From an uncultured Prevotellaceae bacterium (GTDB lineage: Bacteria; Bacteroidota; Bacteroidia; Bacteroidales; Bacteroidaceae): a DNA stretch of 53,264 nt. The stretch lies in NCBI GenBank assembly GCA_902801375.1, contig CADCIB010000019.1:1-53264 (forward strand). Reading direction: 5' to 3'. Shown piece by piece: positions 24,733 through 33,965 of the stretch. The notes beneath the pieces were generated by a model. The model saw only the letters and a program-made list of their open reading frames with translations, was not told the origin of the DNA and did no database searches. The translations under genes and the position numbers were made by a program. How positions within the stretch are numbered: the first letter of the stretch is position 1; the number at the start of each line of letters is the position of its first letter.

Positions 24733-26871
24733 CTACAGTCCCCGTGCGGGCAGCAGAGCCGATGCGTCGGGCTGCTTCATGCCGGTAAAGTCGGAGAACA
24801 TCTTCATCAGGTCACCCGTATTACCACGACTCAGCACTTTGTCGCGGAAAGCCTGACCGACCTCGGGCTTCAAAGCACCACGCTTGGCGAAGCAGTCGGC
24901 AATGTTCACGGCCAGCACCTCGGTCCAGAGATAGCTGTAGTAGCCGGCGGCATATCCCCCACCCCACACATGGTTGAAATACGAAGTGCTGTAGCGTGGC
25001 GGTATCTGATGGTTGAGCAGCCCTATCTCCTTCAGTGCCTTCGTCTCGAAGTCGGCGGCCTTGTCGGCGGTGGGCACATCCTTTGAGGGCAGCACGTGCC
25101 AAGCCAAATCCAAGCATGTGGCGGCCAAGTTCTCGCCCAGCGAGTAAGCTGTCTGGAAGTTGATGGACTTCAGCATCCGCTCTTTCAGGTCGGCAGGCAT
25201 GGGCTTACCGGTCACAGCGTGCTTAGCATAATGGTCGAAGATTTCAGGGATGCTGGCAAACGACTCATTGAACTGCGAGGGCATCTCCACGAAGTCGCGT
25301 GCCACATCCGTGCCACTCAGCATGTTGTACTTGCAGTTGGACAGTATGCCATGAAGTGCATGACCGAACTCATGGAACATGGTCGTCACCTCATCCCACG
25401 TCAGCAGCGACGGCTGTCCGGCAGGGGCTTTGGCGCTATTGCATACATTATATATAATAGGCAGTTGCTGGCGATAGGTGCTCTGCTTGGCAAACTCACT
25501 CATCCAAGCACCACCCCGCTTCGTGGGACGGCGGAACATATCGCTGTAGAACAGGGCGATGGGCTTGCCGTCGCGGTCTTGCACCTCAAACACTTTCATG
25601 TCAGGATGATAGGTGGGAATGTCTTTGCGCTCCACGAAGTTCAGCCCGTAGACGCGGTGAGCGGCATAGAACACGCCGTTCTTCTGCACGCTGTCCACAT
25701 TGAAGTAAGGCTTCACCTCATCGTCAGAGATATTGAGCATCTCCTTCTTCATCTTGGCAGAATAGTAGAAGCGGTCGTAAGGCTCTAGTTCGAAGTCACT
25801 TCCCTCAGTCCGGCGGGCAAAATCCTCGATGGCTTTGGTCTCTGCATCGGCCTTTGGCGTATAGCCCTGAATGAGCTGGCGCAGGAAAGCGTAGATGTTC
25901 TCAGGCGTCTTGGCCATCGTGTTCTCCAACGAGTAAGCAGCGTAGTTCTTTTGTCCCATCAATTCACCTTGCTCAGCACGCAGCTTGGCAATCTCTGCCA
26001 CGAGGGGGAACGTGTTGAAACCGCGTGTACCGTCTGAACGATGGATGCTGGCCTCATACACGCGGCGGCGCAGGTCGCGGTTGTCCAACGAGGTCAGAAT
26101 GGGCTGCTGCGTGGTGTTGATGATGACGATAGCATAGGGAGCCTTACTTCCGCGGCTCTCAGCATCCTGACGACATTGGGCAATGTCGGCCTCGGAAAGA
26201 CCAGCCAACTCATCCTTTGAGTTGACCCACACCACAGCATGGTTTGTGGCATCGGGCAACAAGTCGCCCCACTGCTGCTGAAGGTCTGCAATACGCAGGT
26301 TGATTTCTTGCAGGCGCGATGCCTTCTCGCCAGAGAGGAGCGCACCGGCATGCACGAACTTCTGGTAGACTTCTTCCAGCAGTTTTTTGTCCTCGCCCTT
26401 CAGCGAACGGTGCTGATGGTCGTAGACATACTTCACGCGCTGGAACAGGGCTTTGTTGAACACGATGTCGTTTTCCAACGCTGTCAGCATTGGCATTGCC
26501 TGCTTTTCGGCTTCGGCAATTTCAGGTGTCTTGTCAGCACTGGCCAACGCGAAGAGAATATTGCTAACACGCCCCAGTAGCGCCCCGCTCTCGTCGAAGG
26601 CCACAATGGTGTTTTGGAACGTGGGTGTCTGCTTGCTGTTCACGATGTCGGCCACCTTCGAGCGCTGCAGATGGATGGCAGCCTCGATGGCAGGGATGTA
26701 GTCAGAGGACTGAATCTTGCGGAAATCGGGAGCACCAAAAGGCAATGTACTTTTCATCAACAACGGATTCTGTCGGGGTTCACTCATGCCCGCGCCGCCT
26801 GCGGTCTGGGCTGTAGACTGCATCATGGCCGATGCCAGTCCGAGGGTGAGCAATGTTTTGGTAATTTTCAT
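24733..26871 (-). CDS. dcp: M3 family peptidyl-dipeptidase, exported
   Basis: This zinc metallopeptidase (712 residues from ATG 26871) is of the oligopeptidase A/peptidyl-dipeptidase Dcp branch. The active site is 'HEFGHALHG' (His500-Glu501...His504), with the downstream 'PSQFNESFA' supplying the third zinc ligand region as in M3 enzymes. A signal peptide ending about residue 19 (MMQSTAQ) suggests periplasmic or outer-membrane location, as for many Bacteroidetes Dcp proteins. The frame is open to 26940, but the start there gives no signal and precedes the -7 box. It is first of the run dcp-deoD-Omp28-anchor J. Confidence 0.92.
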   Translation of the reverse strand: MKITKTLLTLGLASAMMQSTAQTAGGAGMSEPRQNPLLMKSTLPFGAPDFRKIQSSDYIPAIEAAIHLQRSKVADIVNSKQTPTFQNTIVAFDESGALLGRVSNILFALASADKTPEIAEAEKQAMPMLTALENDIVFNKALFQRVKYVYDHQHRSLKGEDKKLLEEVYQKFVHAGALLSGEKASRLQEINLRIADLQQQWGDLLPDATNHAVVWVNSKDELAGLSEADIAQCRQDAESRGSKAPYAIVIINTTQQPILTSLDNRDLRRRVYEASIHRSDGTRGFNTFPLVAEIAKLRAEQGELMGQKNYAAYSLENTMAKTPENIYAFLRQLIQGYTPKADAETKAIEDFARRTEGSDFELEPYDRFYYSAKMKKEMLNISDDEVKPYFNVDSVQKNGVFYAAHRVYGLNFVERKDIPTYHPDMKVFEVQDRDGKPIALFYSDMFRRPTKRGGAWMSEFAKQSTYRQQLPIIYNVCNSAKAPAGQPSLLTWDEVTTMFHEFGHALHGILSNCKYNMLSGTDVARDFVEMPSQFNESFASIPEIFDHYAKHAVTGKPMPADLKERMLKSINFQTAYSLGENLAATCLDLAWHVLPSKDVPTADKAADFETKALKEIGLLNHQIPPRYSTSYFNHVWGGGYAAGYYSYLWTEVLAVNIADCFAKRGALKPEVGQAFRDKVLSRGNTGDLMKMFSDFTGMKQPDASALLPARGL

Positions 26872-26898
26872 GATAATTGCATTTACGATATTTGGCCG

Positions 26899-26906
26899 CA
26901 AAGATA
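26899..26906 (-). promoter_or_regulatory. probable -7 box of the dcp promoter
   Basis: TATCTTTG on the minus strand (26906-26899), 28 bases before the dcp ATG. No TTTG or TTG sits at the expected spacing (a TTCG lies at 26927-26924, 17 bases away), so only the -7 element is called. Confidence 0.5.
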
Positions 26907-27176
26907 ACGAATAATTTATAATACGAATGAGAATCGACATAAAATTATGTTTTTTTTTCTTTTTCCTGCCAATTCATTACAATCGAATCAATTGCCCGAT
27001 GATTAGCGGAGTTTTTGTTTTCTGACGCGGAAAACATCGTTTTCTGACTTGGAAAACACTCTTTTCTATCATGGAAAACAACGTTTTCTGACTTAGAAAA
27101 CGATTTCATCCCTATGGAACAACTGACTCAGAAATCATTACTAAAACATAAAAATGATAGGTTTTCCGTTGAAACT
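26907..27176. other. divergent gap between dcp and valS
   Basis: Between the dcp -7 box and the valS promoter there is no gene. The stretch holds a T-rich segment (26950-26965), the 22-bp array (27017-27101) and a single degenerate out-of-phase copy of its core, CTGACTCAGAAATC at 27123-27136. Confidence 0.65.
27017..27101. repeat. 22-bp-period palindromic tandem array, upstream of valS
   Basis: Four 19-bp inverted repeats of the form GTTTTC-N7-GAAAAC start at 27017, 27039, 27061 and 27083, exactly 22 bases apart, separated by variable 3-base spacers (ATC, ACT, AAC). The N7 is TGACGCG, TGACTTG, TATCATG and TGACTTA. Unit 3 begins with C instead of G. The array lies 75 bases upstream of the valS -33 box and about 110 bases upstream of the dcp -7 box on the other side. 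Confidence 0.92.
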
Positions 27177-27208
27177 TTTGCTTGTTAAGAATGAATTTCG
27201 TAACTTTG
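27177..27208 (+). promoter_or_regulatory. valS promoter
   Basis: TTTG (27177-27180), 20 bases, TAACTTTG (27201-27208). The predicted start is near 27215, giving a leader of about 35 bases before the valS ATG. Confidence 0.82.
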
Positions 27209-27250
27209 CACCTTGATTTTCAACAAGCAAACAATAAAAACAAACGATAA

Positions 27251-29992
27251 ATGGAATTAGCTAGCAAGTATGATCCACGGGAAGTGGAATCGAAATGGTA
27301 TCAGTATTGGCTTGACAATAAGCTCTTTAGTTCGAAACCCGACGGCCGCGAGCCCTATTGCATCGTCATCCCGCCACCCAACGTGACAGGTGTGCTGCAC
27401 ATGGGCCACATGCTCAACAATACCATTCAGGACATCCTTGTACGTCGTGCTCGCATGGAGGGAAAGAATGCCCTCTGGGTGCCGGGCACCGACCATGCCT
27501 CGATTGCCACAGAAGCAAAGGTGGTGAAGAAACTGGCTGACCAAGGCATCAAGAAGCGCGACCTCACGCGCGAGGAATTCCTGAGGCACGCATGGGACTG
27601 GACCCACGAGCACGGGGGCATCATCCTGAAGCAGCTGCGTCGTCTGGGAGCTTCCTGCGACTGGGACCGTACGGCCTTCACGATGGACGAAGTGCGCTCG
27701 GAAGGTGTGAAAAAGGTGTTTGTCGACCTCTACAACAAGGGCTATATCTATCGCGGACTGCGCATGGTGAACTGGGACCCGAAGGCGCTGACGGCCCTCT
27801 CCACCGAGGAAGTTATTTATAAAGAGGAGCAGTCGAAGCTCTACCACCTGAAATACTATCTAAAAGATATAGAGAATCTTGACAATATAGAAGATCTGAA
27901 ATCCCAGGGCAACGTCATCCACAAAGACGAAAAGGGCTTCTACGCCGTAGTGGCCACCACCCGCCCCGAGACCATCATGGGCGACACCGCCATGTGTGTC
28001 AACCCGAAAGACCCGAAGAACCAATGGCTCAAGGGACGTCGCGTCATCGTGCCACTCGTTGGACGTGTGGTTCCCGTGATTGAAGACCGCTATGTGGACA
28101 TTGAGTTCGGAACAGGATGTCTGAAGGTGACACCTTGCCACGACCCCAACGACTACATGCTGGGCAAGACCCACAACCTGGACAGCATCGACATCTTCAA
28201 TGCCGACGGCACCATCTCTGCCGAGTCGCCACTCTATGTGGGCATGGACCGCTTTGCCTGCCGCAAGCAGATAGCCAAAGACTTGGAGGAAGCCGGACTG
28301 ATGGAGCGCGTGGAGGAATACACCAACAAGGTGGGCTATTCGGAGCGCAATCCCGACACAGCCATCGAGCCAAGACTTTCGCTGCAGTGGTTCCTCCGCA
28401 TGAAGCACTTCGCCGACATCGCCCTGCCGCCCGTCATGAACGACGAGATAAAGTTCTACCCCACGAAATATAAGAACACGTATAAGAACTGGCTGGAGAA
28501 CATTCAGGACTGGTGTATCTCGCGCCAGCTGTGGTGGGGTCACCGCATTCCCGCTTGGTACTATGAGACCGCAGAGGGGACTGAGGCTTTTGTCGTTGCA
28601 GAGAATGCCGAAGAAGCCCTGCGACTGGCCCGCGAGAAGAGCGGCAACCCCGACCTGCAGGTTTCCGACCTGCGTCAGGACGAGGATGCCCTGGACACTT
28701 GGTTCTCTTCGTGGCTGTGGCCCATCTCGCTCTTCGATGGTATTAACCATCCGGGCAATGAGGAAATCAACTACTACTACCCCACCGCCGACCTTGTGAC
28801 GGCTCCCGACATCATCTTCTTCTGGGTGGCTCGCATGATTATGGCTGGTGAGGAGTACATTGGCAAAGTGCCGTTCCGCAACGTCTACTTCACGGGCATC
28901 GTGCGCGACAAGCTGGGACGCAAGATGTCGAAGCAGCTGGGCAACAGCCCCGACCCAATAGAACTGATTGAGAAGTTTGGTGCCGACGGCGTGCGCATGG
29001 GTATGATGCTCTCCGCTCCTGCTGGCAACGACATCCTCTTCGACGAGAGCCTTTGCGAACAGGGACGCAACTTCAACAACAAGATATGGAATGCCTTCCG
29101 CCTCGTTAAAGGCTGGAAGGTGGCCGAAAGTTCCGTCTCTTGTTCTGAATGTGGCGGCTCTGCCGCCAAGATAGCTGTCAGCTGGTTTGCCGCCAAGCTA
29201 CGTCAGACCAATGCCGAAGTGGAAGACCTGCTGAAGAAATACCGTATCTCTGAGGCCTTGATGGCCGTCTACCGCCTGTTCTGGGACGAGTTCTCGAGCT
29301 GGTATCTCGAGATGGTGAAGCCTGCCTATATCAATGGCGAGGCACAGCCCATCGACCGTGAGACCTACGATGCCACACTCTCGTTCTTCAACGATCTGCT
29401 CAAGATGCTCCATCCCTTCATGCCGTTCATCACGGAAGAGTTGTGGCAGCACATCTACGACCGTCAGCCGGGCGACTCCATCATGCGCGACAAGTTGGAG
29501 ATTGGCGCGCCAACGGCCGACGACGAGCGCCTGCTGGCCGATGTGGAACGCGTGAAGCAGATTGTATCTGGCGTCCGCATGGTGCGCAGTCAGAAGAACA
29601 TTCCGCCACGCGAACAGCTTACGCTGCAAATGGTGGGCGCCAACCGCTATGAGGCCTTCAACGATATGATGACGAAGATGGCCAACCTGAAAGCTATCGA
29701 GGTGGTCAGCGAGAAAGCCACCGACGCATCACAGTTCATGGTAGACACCGACGAATTTGCCGTTCCTCTGGGCGACATGATCGACGTGAAGGCCGAGCTG
29801 GAGAAGCAGGAGGCACAGCTGAAGCACCTGGAAGGTTTCCTTGCCGGTGTGATGAAGAAGCTCTCCAACGAGCGCTTCGTACAGAATGCCCCTGAGGCTG
29901 TGGTCGCCCTTGAGCGCAAAAAGCAGGCCGACGCCGAAGAGAAGATTGCCGCCCTGCGCGACTCCATCGCTGAGCTTCGCAAGAAAGCCTGA
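27251..29992 (+). CDS. valS: valyl-tRNA synthetase
   Basis: This class I synthetase (913 residues) charges tRNA-Val. The HIGH-type signature is 'HMGH' (50-53) within '[21 protein letters not shown]', and the KMSKS-type signature is 'KMSKQ' (558-562) within '[18 protein letters not shown]'. The CP1 editing domain is present ('[19 protein letters not shown]', '[12 protein letters not shown]'), as are the anticodon-binding domain and a C-terminal coiled coil ('[27 protein letters not shown]'), the ValS-specific tRNA-binding arm. Length is normal. The C11 peptidase gene follows 29 bases after the stop. Confidence 0.97.
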   Translation: MELASKYDPREVESKWYQYWLDNKLFSSKPDGREPYCIVIPPPNVTGVLHMGHMLNNTIQDILVRRARMEGKNALWVPGTDHASIATEAKVVKKLADQGIKKRDLTREEFLRHAWDWTHEHGGIILKQLRRLGASCDWDRTAFTMDEVRSEGVKKVFVDLYNKGYIYRGLRMVNWDPKALTALSTEEVIYKEEQSKLYHLKYYLKDIENLDNIEDLKSQGNVIHKDEKGFYAVVATTRPETIMGDTAMCVNPKDPKNQWLKGRRVIVPLVGRVVPVIEDRYVDIEFGTGCLKVTPCHDPNDYMLGKTHNLDSIDIFNADGTISAESPLYVGMDRFACRKQIAKDLEEAGLMERVEEYTNKVGYSERNPDTAIEPRLSLQWFLRMKHFADIALPPVMNDEIKFYPTKYKNTYKNWLENIQDWCISRQLWWGHRIPAWYYETAEGTEAFVVAENAEEALRLAREKSGNPDLQVSDLRQDEDALDTWFSSWLWPISLFDGINHPGNEEINYYYPTADLVTAPDIIFFWVARMIMAGEEYIGKVPFRNVYFTGIVRDKLGRKMSKQLGNSPDPIELIEKFGADGVRMGMMLSAPAGNDILFDESLCEQGRNFNNKIWNAFRLVKGWKVAESSVSCSECGGSAAKIAVSWFAAKLRQTNAEVEDLLKKYRISEALMAVYRLFWDEFSSWYLEMVKPAYINGEAQPIDRETYDATLSFFNDLLKMLHPFMPFITEELWQHIYDRQPGDSIMRDKLEIGAPTADDERLLADVERVKQIVSGVRMVRSQKNIPPREQLTLQMVGANRYEAFNDMMTKMANLKAIEVVSEKATDASQFMVDTDEFAVPLGDMIDVKAELEKQEAQLKHLEGFLAGVMKKLSNERFVQNAPEAVVALERKKQADAEEKIAALRDSIAELRKKA

Positions 29993-30021
29993 TACTCTTG
30001 GCCTATTTAATATCATCTGAA

Positions 30022-31257
30022 ATGAAAAAAGCTCTTATCACCCTTGTGGCAGCCGCGAGCTTGCTTACGGCTTGCCACCATAACGACGAGCCTACACCGC
30101 AAGAGCCACCCGAGCAGGTTGTCTTCATGTACATGCCTTGGGCGGGAAGCAACATTTATCCTTATTTCCTGCGCAACATTGCCGGCATGCGTCAGGCTAT
30201 CACCGACATGCAGGGTGGTGGAAAAAAGCAGGTCCTGGTGCTCATTGCTGACAACGGAAGTCGTGCCCACCTGATTCATCTCAAGTATGGATATCAGAAG
30301 AAAGAGAAGGAGTACAATTGCGTGAACGACACCATTGAGACATTGCAGTATCTCAACGGTCAGAGTTTCTATTCCGCAGAGGGAATGGCGAACATGTTCA
30401 ACAAGGCGAAAGCAGCGATGCCCGCCAATCGCTATTCCCTCATCGTGGGATGTCACAGCATGGGCTGGCTCCCCATCGATGCGCGCACCGACTATGCAAA
30501 ACCCATGTTCGCTCCCAGCTTCAGTAAGTACCACAACGACAATGAAGGCACACCCATCGACCGAGAAATCCTCACGCGCTACATCGGTGACGGTGTTCAC
30601 GAGGACTACATGGCGGAAATTCCCACAGTGGCTACAGCCATCCGCAACTCGTTCGGACACATGGACTACATCCTATTCGACGATTGTTACATGATGAACA
30701 TTGAGGTGGCCTACGACTTAAAAGACGTGACCAACTACCTCATCGCCTCCACTTGCGAAGTGATGATCGAGGGAATGCCTTACAACAAAATTGGCCGCTA
30801 TCTGCTGACAGGCGATTATGAACAGGTGGTCAATGAGTTCTACACTCATTATTCTGCCTACCGCAACCCATACGGCACACTCGCTGTGACTAAGACCAGC
30901 GAAGTGGAGCAGTTGGCTTCCGTCATGCGACAGATCAACGCTACACACGAATGGGTACCCGACAGCATTCGCACTGTTCAGCGGCTTGACGGCTTCAATC
31001 CCATCGTGTTCTTCGACATGAAATCGTATGTGAAGCGGCTATGTGCCGACGATGCGACGCTCTTCAACCAGTTTGAGCAGCAGCTCAGTCGCGCCGTACC
31101 ATACGCTAAATGCACACAGCGTTTTTTTTCTGCTCGTAACCAACGGGCCTACAACATCACGGAGTTCTCAGGCATCACCATCAGCGACCCGTCGTTCAGC
31201 TACGCTACCCGTAAGAAAGAAGAGACCGCTTGGTGGAAGGCCACCCACACGGATTGA
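30022..31257 (+). CDS. C11 (clostripain) family cysteine peptidase lipoprotein
   Basis: The protein (411 residues from ATG 30022) has a lipoprotein signal with LLTAC. It shows the clostripain layout: 'FMYMPWAGSNIYPYFLRNIAGM' near the N-terminus, the catalytic His145 in 'LIVGCHSMGW', and the catalytic Cys222 in 'YILFDDCYMMNIEVAYDL'. Family members cleave after Arg or Lys and are often activated by self-cleavage; specificity here is not visible. The longer frame from 29998 has no signal peptide and starts 5 bases after valS, so the internal ATG is used. Co-transcription with valS is likely, as no promoter is seen between them. Confidence 0.85.
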   Translation: MKKALITLVAAASLLTACHHNDEPTPQEPPEQVVFMYMPWAGSNIYPYFLRNIAGMRQAITDMQGGGKKQVLVLIADNGSRAHLIHLKYGYQKKEKEYNCVNDTIETLQYLNGQSFYSAEGMANMFNKAKAAMPANRYSLIVGCHSMGWLPIDARTDYAKPMFAPSFSKYHNDNEGTPIDREILTRYIGDGVHEDYMAEIPTVATAIRNSFGHMDYILFDDCYMMNIEVAYDLKDVTNYLIASTCEVMIEGMPYNKIGRYLLTGDYEQVVNEFYTHYSAYRNPYGTLAVTKTSEVEQLASVMRQINATHEWVPDSIRTVQRLDGFNPIVFFDMKSYVKRLCADDATLFNQFEQQLSRAVPYAKCTQRFFSARNQRAYNITEFSGITISDPSFSYATRKKEETAWWKATHTD

Positions 31258-31282
31258 ACCAATCACTCACATTCATAAAACG

Positions 31283-31320
31283 AAAAAAACGCGCTCGGTA
31301 AAACACCGGGCGCGTTTCAT
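31283..31320. terminator. terminator between convergent C11 peptidase and BspA-like genes
   Basis: AAACGCGCTCGGT (31287-31299) pairs with ACCGGGCGCGTTT (31305-31317), a 13-bp stem with a 5-base loop and one G-U pair in plus-strand RNA. Leftward, the stem runs into seven T residues, so termination is strongest for the BspA-like gene on the minus strand. It also lies just after the C11 gene (stop 31257) and probably serves both. Confidence 0.8.
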
Positions 31321-31323
31321 GTA

Positions 31324-31427
31324 ATGTATTGAGCAAGCTCACTTCATCATGCCTTGAGCTTCGCTCGAGTTCATTCACGTTCGGAAGAACTCGAGTAAGC
31401 TCGGTTCTTCGCTCACTTCATCATGAC
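31324..31427. repeat. hairpin-rich repeat at the 3' end of the first BspA-like gene
   Basis: Read leftward, the end of the coding sequence (CATGATGAAGTGAGC, containing the stop) is repeated about 75 bases later. Between them lies GAAGAACCGAGC, four bases, then CTCGAGTTCTTC, a strong stem (31385-31411). Smaller stems GAGCTTCGCTC and GAGCAAGCTC follow. Nearly the same block occurs at 33898-33960, after the paralogous gene. Confidence 0.75.
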
Positions 31428-33728
31428 CTTTTTACCGTTCTTGATATAGAGACCTGGCTTGGTGGGAGCACTCAACATAGGCTTGCCATCGAGCGAATAC
31501 CACACAGCGTTGGCATCATTGGCAGAAGGAACAGCTCCATCAATGCCAGTAGCCACGTAGGGCATTGTGCAAATCATAGCGTTGAACCATGTTGTCCAAG
31601 GAGCTGCGTCGTAATAGTCGAGCGTGCCTTCTGGAATATGAAGCTCCGCATAGCGATACTCGTCGCAGGCAAAGGCTCCATTGTCGTCGGTCACTTTGCC
31701 GTCAGAGTCGAGCAACACCACATGCGAATTGCGTATATTCACATTGGAAAGTTTGTAACAATTTCTGAAGCTATTGTAACCAAGGAAAGCCACGCTTGCG
31801 GGCAGGTCGATGGAAGGCAGGCTTGTACAGCTCTGGAAGGTTGATTGACCGATGGTATTAATGCCGCTGGGAATATTTATATCCGTGAGATTTGAGCAGA
31901 AAGCAAAGGCTGTATCGCCCAATTTCCTCAATGTAGAAGGCAACGTGACGGAATAGAGTTCAGAGCAAAGTCCGAAGACTCCACTGCCAATCTCCTTCAG
32001 CCCCTCGCTGAGGTTGACGGAAGCCAACTTCACATCCCACGAGAAAGCCAAATCGCCAATCTTTTCTACAGAAGCAGGAACATTAACCGACACCAATTTG
32101 GTGCACACCGCGAAGGCTCCTTCGCCAATGTACTTCACAGTGTTGGGGATGTTTATAGACGTCATCTTGGAACAGTAGTGGAAGGCATAATCGCCAATCT
32201 CCGTGACAGCGAAGCCCTCAGGCTTCTGTGGAATATTGACAGAACCTTCGTAGCTTTGGTCGATGGCTTTCATTTCATCATCTCCGTACACACGGCAAGT
32301 CTTGTCCTTTGCACTCAGCACTTGGAACCACATGTCCTGGCCGGTCTTGAAAGCAGACGGGAAGATGTCGCCGTCCTTGGCATCCATCTGTTGACGCCAC
32401 ATGAACTCATTGTGCCAAGCATCGGTGTCGAAGTTTTTCAGCGTGCCGAAAGGTACATACATCGTGCAATGCTCACAATCGCTGTTTCCTGCATATTCAC
32501 CCGAGAACAACCCTACTTTGCGGGCATTCATAATGACCGTTGAGAGATTCGGGCAATCGCGGAAAGCACCACGCTCCAACCCCGTCAGGGTTGATGGAAA
32601 TTCTATCTTCTGTAAGCTATGGCAACCTGCAAACGCCCAAGTGTAGACAGTTTCCAAACCTTCGGGGAAATTGATGTCTTCGAGTGCAGAGAAGCCGCGG
32701 AAAGCATCCAGTTGAATAACCCTGAGGGTTTTGGGCAACACAATTTTCTTGATGGTGCTACTGCCTGCGTAGTTGAAGATATTACCTATCTTGTCAAGCT
32801 CCAACCCGCAAACCCTATCAGGAATCTCCAACACCGTAACATCAGCAGGAGGAATTTCTTCGAATCTCCACAGTTCGAGTGTACCTTGGGTGTAATTGGG
32901 AGTGCAGTCAATCATGAAGCCTATGCTTTCCCTGTCACGCAGTTTGTTAATGCCTGGATATACCTCCAAAATCAAATCGCTTAAGTACGACTGATTGTAT
33001 AGTTCATTTTCATACGCATGCATTGCCTCATCGTCGCGGCAAAAGAAACTACAGCTTGAGAGCTTTCCGTATTCTCCATAGTCTTCGATTGGAGTGCCCT
33101 CAAAACAACCACTACCGAAAAGGGGAGGTGTGGCCGGAAGGAATGTAAACTTGCACTCACCCATGTTCTTGAAAGCTTTGTCTTGTATGGTTGTTACAAA
33201 TTCAGGAATCTGAAGCTCCCTCAAGCTCGTACAACCTTGGAAAGCAGATTCCCAGATTGTAGTAACTGAACTGGGGATATACACATCTTCGAGCGAAGAG
33301 CAACCGTAGAAGAACCATTTAGGCACTCGATTAATACCATCATTGAACCAGAACTTCTTTAAATTTTCGCAATATAAGAAAACGCCAAAATGGTTAATCG
33401 ACACACTCTTCGGAACAACCACCTCCTCAATATTACAATACTGGAAAGCGTATTCGGCCACATCAACCACCGTATATCCCCTGGCCTTCTCAGGAATGGT
33501 CACCGTTCCAGTCACTGACTTGTCAATACAAGAATTATTGTTAGAGGAATAGTCATTCTCACCTACGCAACAGGTCATAGACGACTCGCTTATGACCGTG
33601 AACGTCATCATCACGCCCTCTTTTGTTTTCGTGGCGAAGACATCACCATTGTCGGCATAAGCACCGACCACGCCTGCCACAATCATGACCGCGGCAAGCA
33701 CCATTCTTTTAAGTAAAAAGTTCTTCAT
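31413..33728 (-). CDS. BspA-like leucine-rich-repeat surface protein (copy 1)
   Basis: The 771-residue protein has a signal peptide (to about 25, AYA-D) and two blocks of LRR_5/BspA-type repeats of about 23 residues, at roughly 60-260 and 300-700 ('VKYIGEGAFAVCTKLVSVNVPASVEKIGDLAF'-type, core IP..V..IG..AF..C..L..V). It ends in the sorting tail 'VWYSLDGKPMLSAPTKPGLYIKNGKKVMMK'. BspA proteins of oral and gut Bacteroidetes bind fibronectin, fibrinogen or other bacteria. It is a clear paralogue of the next gene, with near-identical first 20 residues and matching upstream and downstream sequence. It has its own promoter and terminator. Confidence 0.92.
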   Translation of the reverse strand: MKNFLLKRMVLAAVMIVAGVVGAYADNGDVFATKTKEGVMMTFTVISESSMTCCVGENDYSSNNNSCIDKSVTGTVTIPEKARGYTVVDVAEYAFQYCNIEEVVVPKSVSINHFGVFLYCENLKKFWFNDGINRVPKWFFYGCSSLEDVYIPSSVTTIWESAFQGCTSLRELQIPEFVTTIQDKAFKNMGECKFTFLPATPPLFGSGCFEGTPIEDYGEYGKLSSCSFFCRDDEAMHAYENELYNQSYLSDLILEVYPGINKLRDRESIGFMIDCTPNYTQGTLELWRFEEIPPADVTVLEIPDRVCGLELDKIGNIFNYAGSSTIKKIVLPKTLRVIQLDAFRGFSALEDINFPEGLETVYTWAFAGCHSLQKIEFPSTLTGLERGAFRDCPNLSTVIMNARKVGLFSGEYAGNSDCEHCTMYVPFGTLKNFDTDAWHNEFMWRQQMDAKDGDIFPSAFKTGQDMWFQVLSAKDKTCRVYGDDEMKAIDQSYEGSVNIPQKPEGFAVTEIGDYAFHYCSKMTSINIPNTVKYIGEGAFAVCTKLVSVNVPASVEKIGDLAFSWDVKLASVNLSEGLKEIGSGVFGLCSELYSVTLPSTLRKLGDTAFAFCSNLTDINIPSGINTIGQSTFQSCTSLPSIDLPASVAFLGYNSFRNCYKLSNVNIRNSHVVLLDSDGKVTDDNGAFACDEYRYAELHIPEGTLDYYDAAPWTTWFNAMICTMPYVATGIDGAVPSANDANAVWYSLDGKPMLSAPTKPGLYIKNGKKVMMK

Positions 33729-33777
33729 AATTATAACATTTTAAATTAATCTGTCGAATATTACTTCAATTATGGTG

Positions 33778-33809
33778 CAAATATAACGTATTCACTTAAC
33801 CCTTACAAA
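33778..33809 (-). promoter_or_regulatory. promoter of BspA-like copy 1
   Basis: Minus strand: TTTG (33809-33806), 20 bases, TATATTTG (33785-33778). The sequence around the -7 box matches that of copy 2. Confidence 0.8.
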
Positions 33810-33855
33810 CAAATTAACGCTTTTAACAATTTAACGGCACGATTATGCCACAATA

Positions 33856-33899
33856 AAGGCTGCGCAGCCTCCTTGGTCACAAGGATACTGCGCAGCTTA
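33856..33899 (-). terminator. probable terminator of BspA-like copy 2
   Basis: GCTGCGCAG and CTGCGCAGC close a stem with an inner CCTTG/CAAGG pair and a 4-base loop. Leftward the stem is followed by CCTTTATTG, a weak T-tract. It lies about 65 bases after the stop at 33966, beyond the hairpin-rich repeat. Confidence 0.6.
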
Positions 33900-33960
33900 T
33901 TCACGTTCGGAAGTACTCGAGCAAGCTCGGTTCTTCGCTTGCTTAATCATGACATTGAGC
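33898..33960. repeat. hairpin-rich repeat at the 3' end of the second BspA-like gene
   Basis: This block shares TTCACGTTCGGAAG, CTCGAG, AAGCTCGGTTCTTCGCT and AATCATGAC-type sequence with 31371-31427. On the minus strand, GTCATGATTAAG is a second copy of the gene's own end (GTCGTGATTAAG then TGA, 33966). The two blocks differ at about one position in eight. Confidence 0.75.
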
Positions 33961-33965
33961 TTCGC

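Noticed and set aside
27017-27101. Tandem transcription terminators
   Set aside because: The hairpins are short, lack T-tracts, and lie upstream of both divergent promoters.
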